A DNA stretch of 64,000 nt from Phytomonospora sp040655735. GTDB taxonomy: Bacteria > Actinomycetota > Actinomycetes > Mycobacteriales > Micromonosporaceae. The translations under genes and the position numbers were made by a program. Below, one piece after another: positions 8,355-16,878 of this stretch (position 1 is the stretch's first letter; each line of letters starts with the position of its first letter). The stretch spans positions 434,001-498,000 of the forward strand of contig NZ_JBFAKK010000001.1 of assembly GCF_040655735.1 (NCBI RefSeq), written 5' to 3'. A model generated the notes under the pieces. It saw only the letters and a program-made list of their open reading frames with translations, did not search any database and was not told the DNA's origin.

Positions 8355-9732
8355 CGGTCGTCTCCTTCGGTCTGAGGGTTTCGGCGAGGGCCGCGATCCG
8401 GCCCGCGCAGTCACCGCAGCCGGTGCCCGCACGGGTCGCGGCGGTCAGGGCGGCGGCGTCGGCGGCTCCCGCGCGCCACGCCTTCACAAGGGACTCCCGG
8501 GTGACGCCGTTGCAGCGGCACACCAGCGCCCCCGTCTCGGCGCGTGAACCGGGCAGCGCGCGGCCGAACATCAGCGACAGGCGGTCGGCGGGAGCGGCGC
8601 GGCCGCTCGCGTGCACGTCGGCGACGACGGCGGCCGCCTCGGGCAGACCCAGCAGGATCGCGCCGGCCACCCGGTCGCCGTCCATCGCGAGCCGGGCGTA
8701 GCGGCCACCGGCAGGGTCCTCGAAACGCAGCACCTCGCCGGTCGGCGCGCACGGGTCGCCGACGGTGGTGAGATCCACCGGGCCCACCCGCAGGCGGGTC
8801 GACGCGGGGGGCGGTTCGTAGCGGACGTCGCCGCCGGTGAGGACCTCGGCGAGCACTTCGGCCTGCGCCCACGCCGGTGCGACGAGACCCGCGGGCACCG
8901 GCCCGAAGCGCGCGCAGTCGCCGATCGCGTGGATCCGCGGGTCTGCGGTGCGCAGCCGGTCGTCGACGAGGATCCCGGAGTCGGCGGCGAGTCCGGCCCG
9001 CTCGGCCAGCGAGGTCTCGGGCCGCACGCCGGCGGCCAGGACGACCAGGCCCGCCGGGACGAAGGTCCCGTCGTCGAGTTTGACGCCGTCGCCGGGGTAC
9101 ACCCGCACGGCTCCGCGACCGAGCACAGTGGACACACCGGCCCGGCGGCACAGCCCGTCGAGGACGGCGCTCCCGGCCTCGTCGAGCGAGCGCTCCATCA
9201 GCCGGCCCGAGGGCTGCACGACCGTCACCGGCACGTCGAGCCCGGCCAGGGTCAGCGCCGCCTCCACACCGAGGACCCCGCCGCCGAGGACGGCGACCGG
9301 CACGCCGTCGGCGACCCCTTCGGCGACACCGAGGAAGTCGTCGACCGTTCGCAGGACCGAGACACCGGGGACGTTCGGGAGAAGTCCCTCGATCTCCGGG
9401 ACGACGACCCGGCTGCCGGTCGCCAGAACGAGCACGTCGTAGGGGATCGGCGCACCTCCGGCGAGGCGAGCCACGCGCGCCGTCCGGTCCACCGCCGACA
9501 CCTCGTCGCCGAGGCGCAGGGTGACACCCGCACGCCGTGCCCACTCGTCGTCGTGCAGGCGCAGGTCCCGCTCGGCGAGCGCGCCCGACAGCAGCCGAGG
9601 CAACAGCACCCGGTTGTACGCCGGCCGTGTCTCGGCCCCGGCGACCGTGATCTCCATCCCGGCGTCCCGCTCGGCCAGCAGCTCGGCGAGCCTTGCGCCC
9701 GCCATCCCGTAGCCGGCGATCAGCACCCTCAT
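8332..9732 (-). CDS. Nitrate reductase electron-transfer subunit (NasB-like FAD/NAD(P)H oxidoreductase with BFD domain)
   Basis: 466 residues. The N-terminal FAD domain begins RVLIAGYGMAGARLAELL, a second nucleotide-binding motif AVLGGGVLGVEAA lies mid-protein, and then comes the metabolite-binding IGDCA segment. The C-terminus is a BFD-like [2Fe-2S] domain with CRC and CGDC cysteines. This matches the N-terminal half of NirB and the Bacillus NasB type of subunit, which passes electrons from NAD(P)H to the molybdenum reductase. The siroheme domain of NirB is absent. It starts in an ATGA overlap with the catalytic gene. No nitrite reductase is present in this window. Confidence 0.86.
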   Translation of the reverse strand: MRVLIAGYGMAGARLAELLAERDAGMEITVAGAETRPAYNRVLLPRLLSGALAERDLRLHDDEWARRAGVTLRLGDEVSAVDRTARVARLAGGAPIPYDVLVLATGSRVVVPEIEGLLPNVPGVSVLRTVDDFLGVAEGVADGVPVAVLGGGVLGVEAALTLAGLDVPVTVVQPSGRLMERSLDEAGSAVLDGLCRRAGVSTVLGRGAVRVYPGDGVKLDDGTFVPAGLVVLAAGVRPETSLAERAGLAADSGILVDDRLRTADPRIHAIGDCARFGPVPAGLVAPAWAQAEVLAEVLTGGDVRYEPPPASTRLRVGPVDLTTVGDPCAPTGEVLRFEDPAGGRYARLAMDGDRVAGAILLGLPEAAAVVADVHASGRAAPADRLSLMFGRALPGSRAETGALVCRCNGVTRESLVKAWRAGAADAAALTAATRAGTGCGDCAGRIAALAETLRPKETTVEPAQDH

Positions 9733-11789
9733 GCCGGCTCCAGCCGCACCGCGCAGGCCTTGAACTCCGGCATCCGGCTGATCGGGTCGAGCGCCGGGTT
9801 CGTGAGCAGGTTCGCCCGCCCGGCTCCGGGGAAGTGGAAGGACGCGAAGACCGTGTCCGGGCGGATCCCGGGGGAGTGGCGCACGCGGGCCACCATCGCA
9901 CCCCGCCGCGACACCACCCGCGCCATCCCGCCGTCGGCGAGCCCGGCCCTCCCGGCGGTCTCCGGATGCACCTCCACCGAGGGCTCGGCGGCCAGTTCGG
10001 GAATCCGCCGGGTCTGCGCCCCCGACTGGTACTGCGCGAGAACACGGCCGGTCGTCAGCCACAGTGGATGATCCCGGTCCGGCGACTCGGCTGGGCCCCG
10101 GTGGTCGACGGCACGGAACCTCGCCCGTCCGTCGTCGTGTGCGAACCGCTTCCCGAACAGCCGGGGAGTGCCCGGATGCGACTCGTCCGGGCAGGGCCAG
10201 TGCAGCGCCTCACCCGCCCGCAGCCGCGCGTACGAGATCCCCGCGTAGTCGGCCGGACCACCGGCCGAGGCACGCCGCAACTCGTCGAAGACCGCCTCGG
10301 GCGCGGCCGGGAAACGCTCCGGCGGCTGCCCGAGCCGCACGGCCAGGTCCCCCAGGACGCCGAGCTCGTCCCGGACTCCTTCCGGGGGCTCGGCCGCCTT
10401 GCGCCGCAACAGGACCCGCCCTTCGAGGTTCGTCATCGTCCCGTCCTCTTCGGCCCACTGCGGCACGGGCAGAACGACGTCGGCGGCGGCCGCCGTCTCC
10501 GACAGGACCAGGTCGGCGACCACGAGCAGATCCAGCGCGGCCATCCGCCGCTCGATCCGGCCCGCGTCGGGTGCCGAGACGAGCGGGTTGCTGCCGAAGA
10601 CGAGCAGTCCGCGCGGCCCGCCGGGCTGCCCGAGGGCGTCGAGCAGTTCGAAGGCCGAGCGGCCCGGTCCGGGAAGGCTGTCGGGGGCGACACCCCACAC
10701 ACCGGCGACGTGCGCTCGTGCCCCCGCGTCGGTGATGGAGCGGTACCCGGGCAGCTGGTCGGCTTTCTGCCCGTGTTCGCGGCCGCCCTGTCCGTTCCCC
10801 TGGCCGGTGAGGCACCCGTAGCCCGAGCCGGGTGTGCCCGGCAGGCCGAGGGCCAGCGCGAGGTTGATCCAGCCGGAGACCTGGTCGACGCCGTCGGCGT
10901 GCTGCTCGGTACCGCGGCCGGTGAGGATGTAGGCATTGCGCGCCGACGCCAGCGCCGTCACGGCGGCGACCAGCTCGGCCGCCGGGACGCCCGTCACCGA
11001 CTCGGTCCGTTCCGGCCACCAGCGGCTCGCCACACGCCAGGCCTCGTCGAAACCGCTCGTGCGGGAGGCGAGGTAGGACTCGTCGGCCATCCCGCCGGTG
11101 ACCGCGGCGTGCAGCATTCCCAGCGACAGCGCCAGGTCGGTACCCGGCCGCGGCGCCAGGTGCAGTGAGGCGTTCTCGGCGGTCGCCGAGCGGCGCGGGT
11201 CGACGACGACGAGCCCGCCTCGCTCGCGGGCCCGCCGCAGGCGCCGCACCAGCGGCGGCATCGTCTCGGCGACGTTGGCGCCGGCGAGCAGGATCGCGTC
11301 GGCGCCGGCCAGATCGGCCTCGGGGAACGCCAGACCGCGGTCGATCCCGAAGGCCCGCGTCCCGGCGGCGGCGGCCGAGGACATGCAGAAGCGTCCGTTG
11401 TAGTCGATCTGGGAGGTGCCCAGCGCCACCCGGGCGAACTTCCCGAGCAGGTAGGCCTTCTCGTTGGTGAGCCCGCCACCGCCGAACACGGCGACGGCGT
11501 CGCGGCCGTGCCGCTCCTGGATCGCGCGGATGCCGGTCGCGACGGTGTCCAGGGCCTCGTCCCAGGTCGCCTCGCGCAGCACGCCCTTCTCGCGGACCAG
11601 CGGTGTCCGCAGCCGCTCGGGGTGGTCCAGCAGGGCCGCCGCCGACCAGCCCTTGCGGCAAAGGCGTCCCTCGTTGACCGGGAAGTCGCGCGACACCACG
11701 CGTAGCCCTCGCGGCTCGGGGGCCAGGCCCATGCCGCACTGGAGGGCGCAGTACGGGCAGTGGCTCGCCACGGTGGCCGCGGTCTTCAC
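9729..11789 (-). CDS. nasA: Assimilatory nitrate reductase catalytic subunit (molybdopterin, [4Fe-4S])
   Basis: 686 residues. The N-terminal cluster motif SHCPYCALQCGMG, with a further Cys in LCRKGW, binds a [4Fe-4S] cluster. The molybdopterin oxidoreductase domain follows (EATWDEALDTVATGI, NGRFCMSSA), then a C-terminal molydopterin dinucleotide-binding domain (LTTGRVLAQYQSG, ASFHFP). It has no Tat signal, which fits a cytoplasmic assimilatory enzyme reducing nitrate to nitrite. The GTG start at 11789 overlaps the thioesterase stop as GTGA. Formate dehydrogenase alpha subunits share the fold, but NarK and the NasB-like partner support nitrate. Confidence 0.88.
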   Translation of the reverse strand: MKTAATVASHCPYCALQCGMGLAPEPRGLRVVSRDFPVNEGRLCRKGWSAAALLDHPERLRTPLVREKGVLREATWDEALDTVATGIRAIQERHGRDAVAVFGGGGLTNEKAYLLGKFARVALGTSQIDYNGRFCMSSAAAAGTRAFGIDRGLAFPEADLAGADAILLAGANVAETMPPLVRRLRRARERGGLVVVDPRRSATAENASLHLAPRPGTDLALSLGMLHAAVTGGMADESYLASRTSGFDEAWRVASRWWPERTESVTGVPAAELVAAVTALASARNAYILTGRGTEQHADGVDQVSGWINLALALGLPGTPGSGYGCLTGQGNGQGGREHGQKADQLPGYRSITDAGARAHVAGVWGVAPDSLPGPGRSAFELLDALGQPGGPRGLLVFGSNPLVSAPDAGRIERRMAALDLLVVADLVLSETAAAADVVLPVPQWAEEDGTMTNLEGRVLLRRKAAEPPEGVRDELGVLGDLAVRLGQPPERFPAAPEAVFDELRRASAGGPADYAGISYARLRAGEALHWPCPDESHPGTPRLFGKRFAHDDGRARFRAVDHRGPAESPDRDHPLWLTTGRVLAQYQSGAQTRRIPELAAEPSVEVHPETAGRAGLADGGMARVVSRRGAMVARVRHSPGIRPDTVFASFHFPGAGRANLLTNPALDPISRMPEFKACAVRLEPA

Positions 11790-12202
11790 GACCGTGCCGG
11801 GAAGGGGTTTCCCGCCAGCGTCACGCTGTGGCCGCGGAACTCGGCGACCACACCGCCGCCGGAGCCGGTGACGGTGACGTCGTAGAGTCCGCCGCGCCCG
11901 GCGCGCGCCCGCTCGACGGCTTCGGCGACCAGCACCTCGCCCACCTCGGCGGCGCGCAGGAACGTCACGCTCGCGTGCTGCGCGACCGCGACGGGCCCGT
12001 GGGAGTTGCAGGCGTAGGCGAAGGCCGCGTCGGCGAGCAGGAACACGAAACCGCCGTGCCCGATGCCGTGGCCGTTGACCATCGTCTCGGCCACCGTCAT
12101 GCTCACCCGCGCGCGGCCCGTCTCGACCTCGTCGAGGGTGATGCCGAGGCTTTGGCAGGTCAGGTCCCGGGCGTACATCGCCTCGGCGCGCGAGCGGGGC
12201 AT
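11786..12202 (-). CDS. PaaI-like hotdog-fold thioesterase
   Basis: 138 residues. The hotdog signature HGGFVFLLADAAFAYACNS is clear, and the length matches PaaI-type acyl-CoA (phenylacetyl-CoA) thioesterases. An AGGAGG ribosome binding site lies 6 bases before the ATG. It is the first gene of the nitrate operon as arranged, with a GTGA overlap into nasA. No phenylacetate genes are nearby, so the link to nitrate reduction is unexplained. It may clear a thioester made during molybdenum-enzyme or nitrogen-stress metabolism; that is only a guess. Confidence 0.88.
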   Translation of the reverse strand: MPRSRAEAMYARDLTCQSLGITLDEVETGRARVSMTVAETMVNGHGIGHGGFVFLLADAAFAYACNSHGPVAVAQHASVTFLRAAEVGEVLVAEAVERARAGRGGLYDVTVTGSGGGVVAEFRGHSVTLAGNPFPARS

Positions 12203-12211
12203 TCTTCCTCC

Positions 12212-12253
12212 TGAGGGGCCGGCCGTGCGCCGAGTCTGGCGGCCGGCCCCTCA
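12212..12253 (-). terminator. Perfect hairpin between SARP and the nitrate operon (terminator or attenuator)
   Basis: A perfect 13-bp inverted repeat (TGAGGGGCCGGCC at 12212-12224 with its complement at 12241-12253). It begins 8 bases after the SARP stop codon. Its distal arm directly abuts the AGGAGG ribosome binding site of the thioesterase gene. It lacks a T-run. It may end SARP transcripts or control read-through into the nitrate genes. Confidence 0.75.
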
Positions 12254-12261
12254 GATTCGCT

Positions 12262-14988
12262 TCAGATCCGGTACGAGTCCGCCGCGTCCAGCCGTGGCAG
12301 CGCCATGTAGACCTCGTCGGCTCCCTGCTCACGCCGGGCGAGCGCGACGTCGATCGCCGCGATGTCGTCCGGTGCGCGCAGGCCCAGGCTCAGGCCGATC
12401 AGCGTCCGGGCCAGACCGCGGTCCTGCGGCGTCACCCGCTCGGCGTACAGCGACTGCCCCAGGTGGGCGAGGTACTCGTCGGCCAGGCGCCGGCTGAGGC
12501 ACAGCCGGTCCGGGTCGAAGCGACCGAACCTGCCCTCCTGCCAGCCGACCGCCGCCTGGCACAGGATGAGCGCCTGGGCGAACCGCTCATGCCCGCGGTC
12601 GACGGCGCCCGAGCGGACCAGCACCTCGGCGTAGCCGAGGAGCACCACCGCGTAGGACAGCGGCTCCCGGCCCGGATCGAGGTGCCGCAGCGCCGACTCC
12701 AGCGACTCGCGCGCCTCCGCGGGACGCGACTGGCGCGCCCGCAGCACGCCGAGCCCGAAGGAGGCCGCGCTCGGCAGCCTCCCGTCACCGGGATCGAGGA
12801 GTTCGGCGGCGAGGGTGAGATGCCCGTCGGCGGTGCGGACGCGCGCGGGGTCGCGCAACAGCACCAGACCGAGCCGGGCATGCGCCTCACCGGCCGCACG
12901 GCGGTCGCCGAGACCCAGCGCGGCGGCCAGGCCCTGCTCGCACACCTCGGCGGGCAGGTCGGCCCCCGACGCGTGCGCCAGCGCCACCAGGCGCCAGGTG
13001 AGCGCCCGGTCCCGCCGCTCGGTGGCCCAGCGGACCACCGCCAGCAGGTTCGGGCTCTCGGCCTCGATGAAGCGGTCGGTGCCCGAGCCGTCCGGCTCGA
13101 ACGGAGACCACTCCGGCTGCCCGACCACCAGTGGCCAGTCCCGGTCGGGCTCCAGCCTGCGAGCCAGCACGTCGAAGACCGCGAGGTACCAGCGCACCAC
13201 CCGCTCCTCCACGATCGCGCGGTCGGTGAGCGCCGCCCCGCAGCGGCGCGCGAACCGTCGGATCATGTCGTGCAGCCAGTACCGGTCGGGACCGGTCTCG
13301 ACCACCAGGTTGGCGCTGATCAGCTCGTCGAGCAGCCGCCGCGCCCGCAGCACCGAGGTGCCGGCCGCGGCGGCGGCCAGCGACAGGCACACCGTCGCGC
13401 CGGGAAGGAGGCCGAGCTGTGCGAACAGCCGCCCGGCCGCCGGGTCCAGCGAGTCGTGCGCCTCGGCGAGCGCGGCCCGCACGGTGCGCGGATCGTCGGC
13501 CACCGACAGCGCGTCGACGTTGTCCCGCAGTTCCTCGGCGAACGACGACAGCGACTGGCGGCGCCGGGCGGCCAGCGTCGCGCCGGCCTGGCGGATGGTC
13601 AGCGGCCAGCCGCCGCAGAGGTCGACGACCTCCGTGGCGTCCTCCCCGCGCAGCCGCTCGGGACCGACGATGGCGCGCAGCAGAGCGTGCGCGGCCTCGC
13701 CGCCGAGCGGCTCGATGGTGAGGGTTCGCACCGCGTGATGGGCCGAGAGCGCCGACAGGCTGCCGCGGCTGGTGGCCACGACCAGGCTTCCCGAGGTCGG
13801 CGGCACCAGTGGCAGCAGCTGCGCCACCGACCCGGCGTCGTCGGCGACGATCAGCACCCGCCGGCGGTGCGTCAGCGTCCGGTAGAGCGCCGCGCGTTCC
13901 TCGGCGCTCACCGGAAGCTGCTCGACGGCCACGCCGAGAGCGACCAGGACCGTGCCGAGCGCCGACCCCGCCGACAGCGGGGCGCCGAGTCCGGCACCGC
14001 GCAGTTCGACGAAGATCTGGCCGTCCGGAAAGCGCTCGGCGACCGAGTGAGCCCAGCGCACCACCAGCGCGGTCTTGCCCAGACCGCCGACGCCGGTCAC
14101 GACCAGCACCCTCGGCTCGTCGGACGGACCGGGCATGGCGGCGTTCAGCGCGGCCAGGTCGCGTTCCCGGCCCGTGAAGTGGCCGACGCTGGCCGGCATC
14201 TGCGCCGGCCGGGGTTCCTCCTTTCGTTCCTCGGGAGGCGGTGGCGCCTCCACGACGTGCACGGCGCGCGAGAGCTCGCCGCCGCGCAGGATCATCGCGT
14301 GCAGGTCGCGCAGGTCGGCGCAGGGTTCTCCGCCGAGTTCCTCGGCCAGCCGCTCCCGCAGCGCCTGGTAGGCGCGCAGTGCGTCGGCCTGGCGGTTGCT
14401 CCGGTAGAGCGCGAGCATCAGCTGCGCCGCGAGCCGTTCCCGCAGGGGGTGGACCGCCACGGCGGTGATCAGCTCACCGACCAGTTCGGTGTGCTTTCCG
14501 AGCCCGAGTTCGGCCTCGAAACGCTCCTCCAGCAGACCGACGCGCAGCTCGTTGAGCCGGGCCCGGTCGGTGTCGATCCCCGGTGCGGAGAGCCCGTCGA
14601 GGGGCTCACCCCTCCAGAGGGCCAGTGCGCGGTGCAGCAGTTCGGCGGCCGAGACGGGGGCGGTCGCCGAACGGGCCTGGCGGGCGAGGTCCTCGCACCG
14701 GTTCAGGTCGCTGCAGCCCGCGGCGAGCGCGAGCGAATACCCGGGGTGCCGGGTGAGGAGCGCTTCGCCGACTTTTCGGCGAAGGGTCGACACCAGACCC
14801 TGCACACGGGATCGAGGCTGCGCCGGTGGGCGCTCGCCCCATAGACTGTCGATGATCCGCTCGGTGGAGAGCACCTTCCCCGGTGACAGGGCGAGAAGCG
14901 CGAGCAGATTCCTTTCCAGCGGTGCCAGCGGCACGCCGATTCCATCGACTCGGGCCTCCACCGGCCCGAGTAGGACTACCTCCAACAA
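12262..14988 (-). CDS. SARP/AfsR-family transcriptional regulator with NB-ARC and TPR
   Basis: 908 residues. An OmpR-type winged-helix DNA-binding domain (residues ~1-95) begins LEVVLLGPVEARV. A bacterial transcriptional activation domain follows (~100-245), then an NB-ARC ATPase with P-loop GVGGLGKTA near residue 300. The C-terminus is alpha-helical and TPR-like. This is the large AfsR-type SARP architecture; such proteins usually activate pathway genes by binding heptameric direct repeats. Its neighbours are nitrate assimilation downstream and cyanophycin genes divergent across a 1-kb gap. The start used is TTG at 14988, the first of two tandem TTG codons, after a modest GAAGG; it is uncertain by one codon or more. 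Confidence 0.88.
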   Translation of the reverse strand: MLEVVLLGPVEARVDGIGVPLAPLERNLLALLALSPGKVLSTERIIDSLWGERPPAQPRSRVQGLVSTLRRKVGEALLTRHPGYSLALAAGCSDLNRCEDLARQARSATAPVSAAELLHRALALWRGEPLDGLSAPGIDTDRARLNELRVGLLEERFEAELGLGKHTELVGELITAVAVHPLRERLAAQLMLALYRSNRQADALRAYQALRERLAEELGGEPCADLRDLHAMILRGGELSRAVHVVEAPPPPEERKEEPRPAQMPASVGHFTGRERDLAALNAAMPGPSDEPRVLVVTGVGGLGKTALVVRWAHSVAERFPDGQIFVELRGAGLGAPLSAGSALGTVLVALGVAVEQLPVSAEERAALYRTLTHRRRVLIVADDAGSVAQLLPLVPPTSGSLVVATSRGSLSALSAHHAVRTLTIEPLGGEAAHALLRAIVGPERLRGEDATEVVDLCGGWPLTIRQAGATLAARRRQSLSSFAEELRDNVDALSVADDPRTVRAALAEAHDSLDPAAGRLFAQLGLLPGATVCLSLAAAAAGTSVLRARRLLDELISANLVVETGPDRYWLHDMIRRFARRCGAALTDRAIVEERVVRWYLAVFDVLARRLEPDRDWPLVVGQPEWSPFEPDGSGTDRFIEAESPNLLAVVRWATERRDRALTWRLVALAHASGADLPAEVCEQGLAAALGLGDRRAAGEAHARLGLVLLRDPARVRTADGHLTLAAELLDPGDGRLPSAASFGLGVLRARQSRPAEARESLESALRHLDPGREPLSYAVVLLGYAEVLVRSGAVDRGHERFAQALILCQAAVGWQEGRFGRFDPDRLCLSRRLADEYLAHLGQSLYAERVTPQDRGLARTLIGLSLGLRAPDDIAAIDVALARREQGADEVYMALPRLDAADSYRI

Positions 14989-16032
14989 CGCAGCACCTTC
15001 GCTATCGTCGAATCGGGACGTACTCCACGGAGCCCACCTCTCGGGCGAGACGCTTTCGGCGTCTCGCGGGAAATCCGCTAATCACCGTCGGCGAAATTGG
15101 GGCGTTCGCTGGCGGTGATTTCTCGGCCAATCGGTGGAACCGACTGTGGAGTTTTCGTTTATGAGTTCTAACGTTTCGGGCGGTCAGGGTCGTCGATCAA
15201 TTCCGTAATCGTGATCTCGGACGAGGTGGCGAAATGAACTCGGCACATCACGGACGGTGAATGTGCCCCGGACAGGGGTGGGAGAAGGGGGTGTCACGGG
15301 CTCCGCTTCGGTATCGGATGCCGGTGGCGTGAGGGGTAGGGCGCGCGACGACACGCGCGGTGAACAGGGGAGGGGTGCGGGCGGCGAGTCGGGAGCGAAT
15401 GAACGCCCGGCCGACTTCGCCCGTGATTTTCTCGCCGGGCGGACCGTTGCGGTTCACGGCGGCCGCCGATGGCCCGCAGGCCGTCCGCGGGCGCTGCGGC
15501 CTCTCCGGATCGCTGCTGCGGACATGGCTTCACACTACCGGCCTACATCAACACGGCCGAACAATGTGGACGGATTGGTCCACTTTGACTCGCCGCTTCG
15601 CATGCGCTTTTTTCGGTGGCGAAGAGAGGGGGCGAACTAAGGGCTCGTGCGCATTTGCCACGGGCATTCCCGTTTGTTCACCATCACCGTTTGGTCCGGC
15701 TTTCCCGCCATTGGGGACGATGTCGGCGCGGTGCAGGCGGGCGAGGCGCACGAGAACGACCGGACCCGAAGAGCGCGACCCGGTGATCATCATGTGGTGG
15801 CCGTTGCCGGCCAAGACCGGCAGGGCACCGGGCCGAGTCCCACGCGTCACACCGGCCACACCGGCCACCACCTGGCCTCCTGTCTCGAAAACGCCAGGTT
15901 CCGCAGTCGGCGATCCGACGGCGCTTCGCCGTGTTTGTATCGGATCATCGCGGGTAAAGCCCACCAGGGCGGCTGCCGCAGCCGACGCACAAGGGTGGGT
16001 GCGATCGGCCCATGGCCGCCAAGGGGGAGCAC
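14989..16032. other. Long intergenic region between SARP and cyanophycinase genes
   Basis: About 1 kb with no convincing gene on either strand. Short reading frames exist, but their predicted proteins are low-complexity and show no motifs. Local GC falls between about 15120 and 15240. It contains a strong hairpin (15045-15067), a 14-bp imperfect inverted repeat (15080-15093 with 15107-15120) and a tandem CCGGCCACA repeat near 15850. It must hold the divergent promoters of the SARP and cyanophycin genes; no clear -10/-35 pair was found. This is by far the largest non-coding stretch in the window. Confidence 0.7.
15045..15067 (-). promoter_or_regulatory. Stem-loop in the SARP leader
   Basis: A perfect 9-bp stem (GCGAGACGC with its complement) and a 5-base loop, located 57-79 bases before the SARP start codon and likely transcribed in its 5' leader. 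A second, imperfect inverted repeat lies just upstream. The function is unknown; an attenuator or mRNA-stability element is possible. Confidence 0.5.
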
Positions 16033-16878
16033 ATGACGTACATCAAGTGGGGGACGGCCGCACCTAGTGCCCGGGTCCTCGTCATCGGAGGCGCGGAGAG
16101 TCACTGCGAGCACGACGACACCATTCTCGACCGTTTCATCGAACTCTCCGGTCGCGGCGGGTCGCGCATCGTCGTGATCGCCACCGCCAGCGGGGATCCC
16201 GACAAGATCGAGGCCGAGTACCTTGAGGTCTTCGCCCGGCTGGGCGCGGGCCACGTCGAGGCGCTCCGCCTGGAGAACCGCGACCAGGCCAACAGCGAAC
16301 ACGCCGTGGCGCTTCTTCGCGCGGCGACGGGCGTCTTCTTCACCGGCGGCGACCAGTTGCGCATCACCACCGTCCTCGGTGGTTCCCGCGTCGACACGAT
16401 CCTCCACGAACGCGTCGAGGACGGCCTCGTCCTGGCCGGCACCAGCGCCGGAGCCACCATGATGGCCAGCACGATGATCGTCGAGGGTCAGGGTTCTCGC
16501 GTCTCGCCGTGCAGCGTCCGCACCGGACCCGGCCTCGAGTTCGTGCACGGCGTGCTCATCGACATGCACTTCGCCGAACGCGGCCGCCTCAACCGGCTGC
16601 TCAGCGCCATCGCGCAGTACCCGCACGAACTCGGCCTCGGCATCGACGAGAACACCGCGATCCTGGTCGAGGGCTCCCGCTTCGAGGTCATCGGCGCCGG
16701 ATCGGTCACCGTCATCGACGCCGGCCCCGCCTCGACCATCGAGACCCCCGCCGAAGAGCTCGGCTCCATCGCCTTGTGCGGGGCCCGCCTCCACGTACTT
16801 CCCCACGGTTACACCTTCGAGCTCAACGGACGCCAGCCGCGTATCACCGACGCTCCCGAACCGGAGGAACAGCCATGA
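16033..16878 (+). CDS. cphB: Cyanophycinase
   Basis: 281 residues. This serine peptidase (S51-like) cleaves cyanophycin to beta-aspartyl-arginine dipeptides. The nucleophile Ser138 sits in LAGTSAGA, with VFFTGGDQ upstream and DMHFAERGRLNRL downstream, all typical of the family. The ATG at 16033 was chosen because GGGGGAG lies 5 bases upstream; the in-frame ATG 21 bases earlier has no such site. The stop overlaps the cyanophycin synthetase ATG, so synthesis and breakdown enzymes are made from one message. The order cphB-cphA is known from other bacteria. Confidence 0.94.
   Translation: MTYIKWGTAAPSARVLVIGGAESHCEHDDTILDRFIELSGRGGSRIVVIATASGDPDKIEAEYLEVFARLGAGHVEALRLENRDQANSEHAVALLRAATGVFFTGGDQLRITTVLGGSRVDTILHERVEDGLVLAGTSAGATMMASTMIVEGQGSRVSPCSVRTGPGLEFVHGVLIDMHFAERGRLNRLLSAIAQYPHELGLGIDENTAILVEGSRFEVIGAGSVTVIDAGPASTIETPAEELGSIALCGARLHVLPHGYTFELNGRQPRITDAPEPEEQP

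Noticed and set aside
15585..15613. TTGACT at 15585 as a -35 for the cyanophycin genes
   Set aside because: No acceptable -10 hexamer follows at 16-19 bases, and the site is more than 400 bases from the start codon.
15850..15875. Short tandem repeat CACACCGGC as a possible repeat array
   Set aside because: Only two or so copies are present; too few for a CRISPR or VNTR array.
15257..16067. Open frames of 80-235 codons in the SARP/cyanophycinase gap on both strands
   Set aside because: Their translations are low-complexity with no motif, no good ribosome binding sites, and overlap each other in several frames, as expected by chance in GC-rich DNA.
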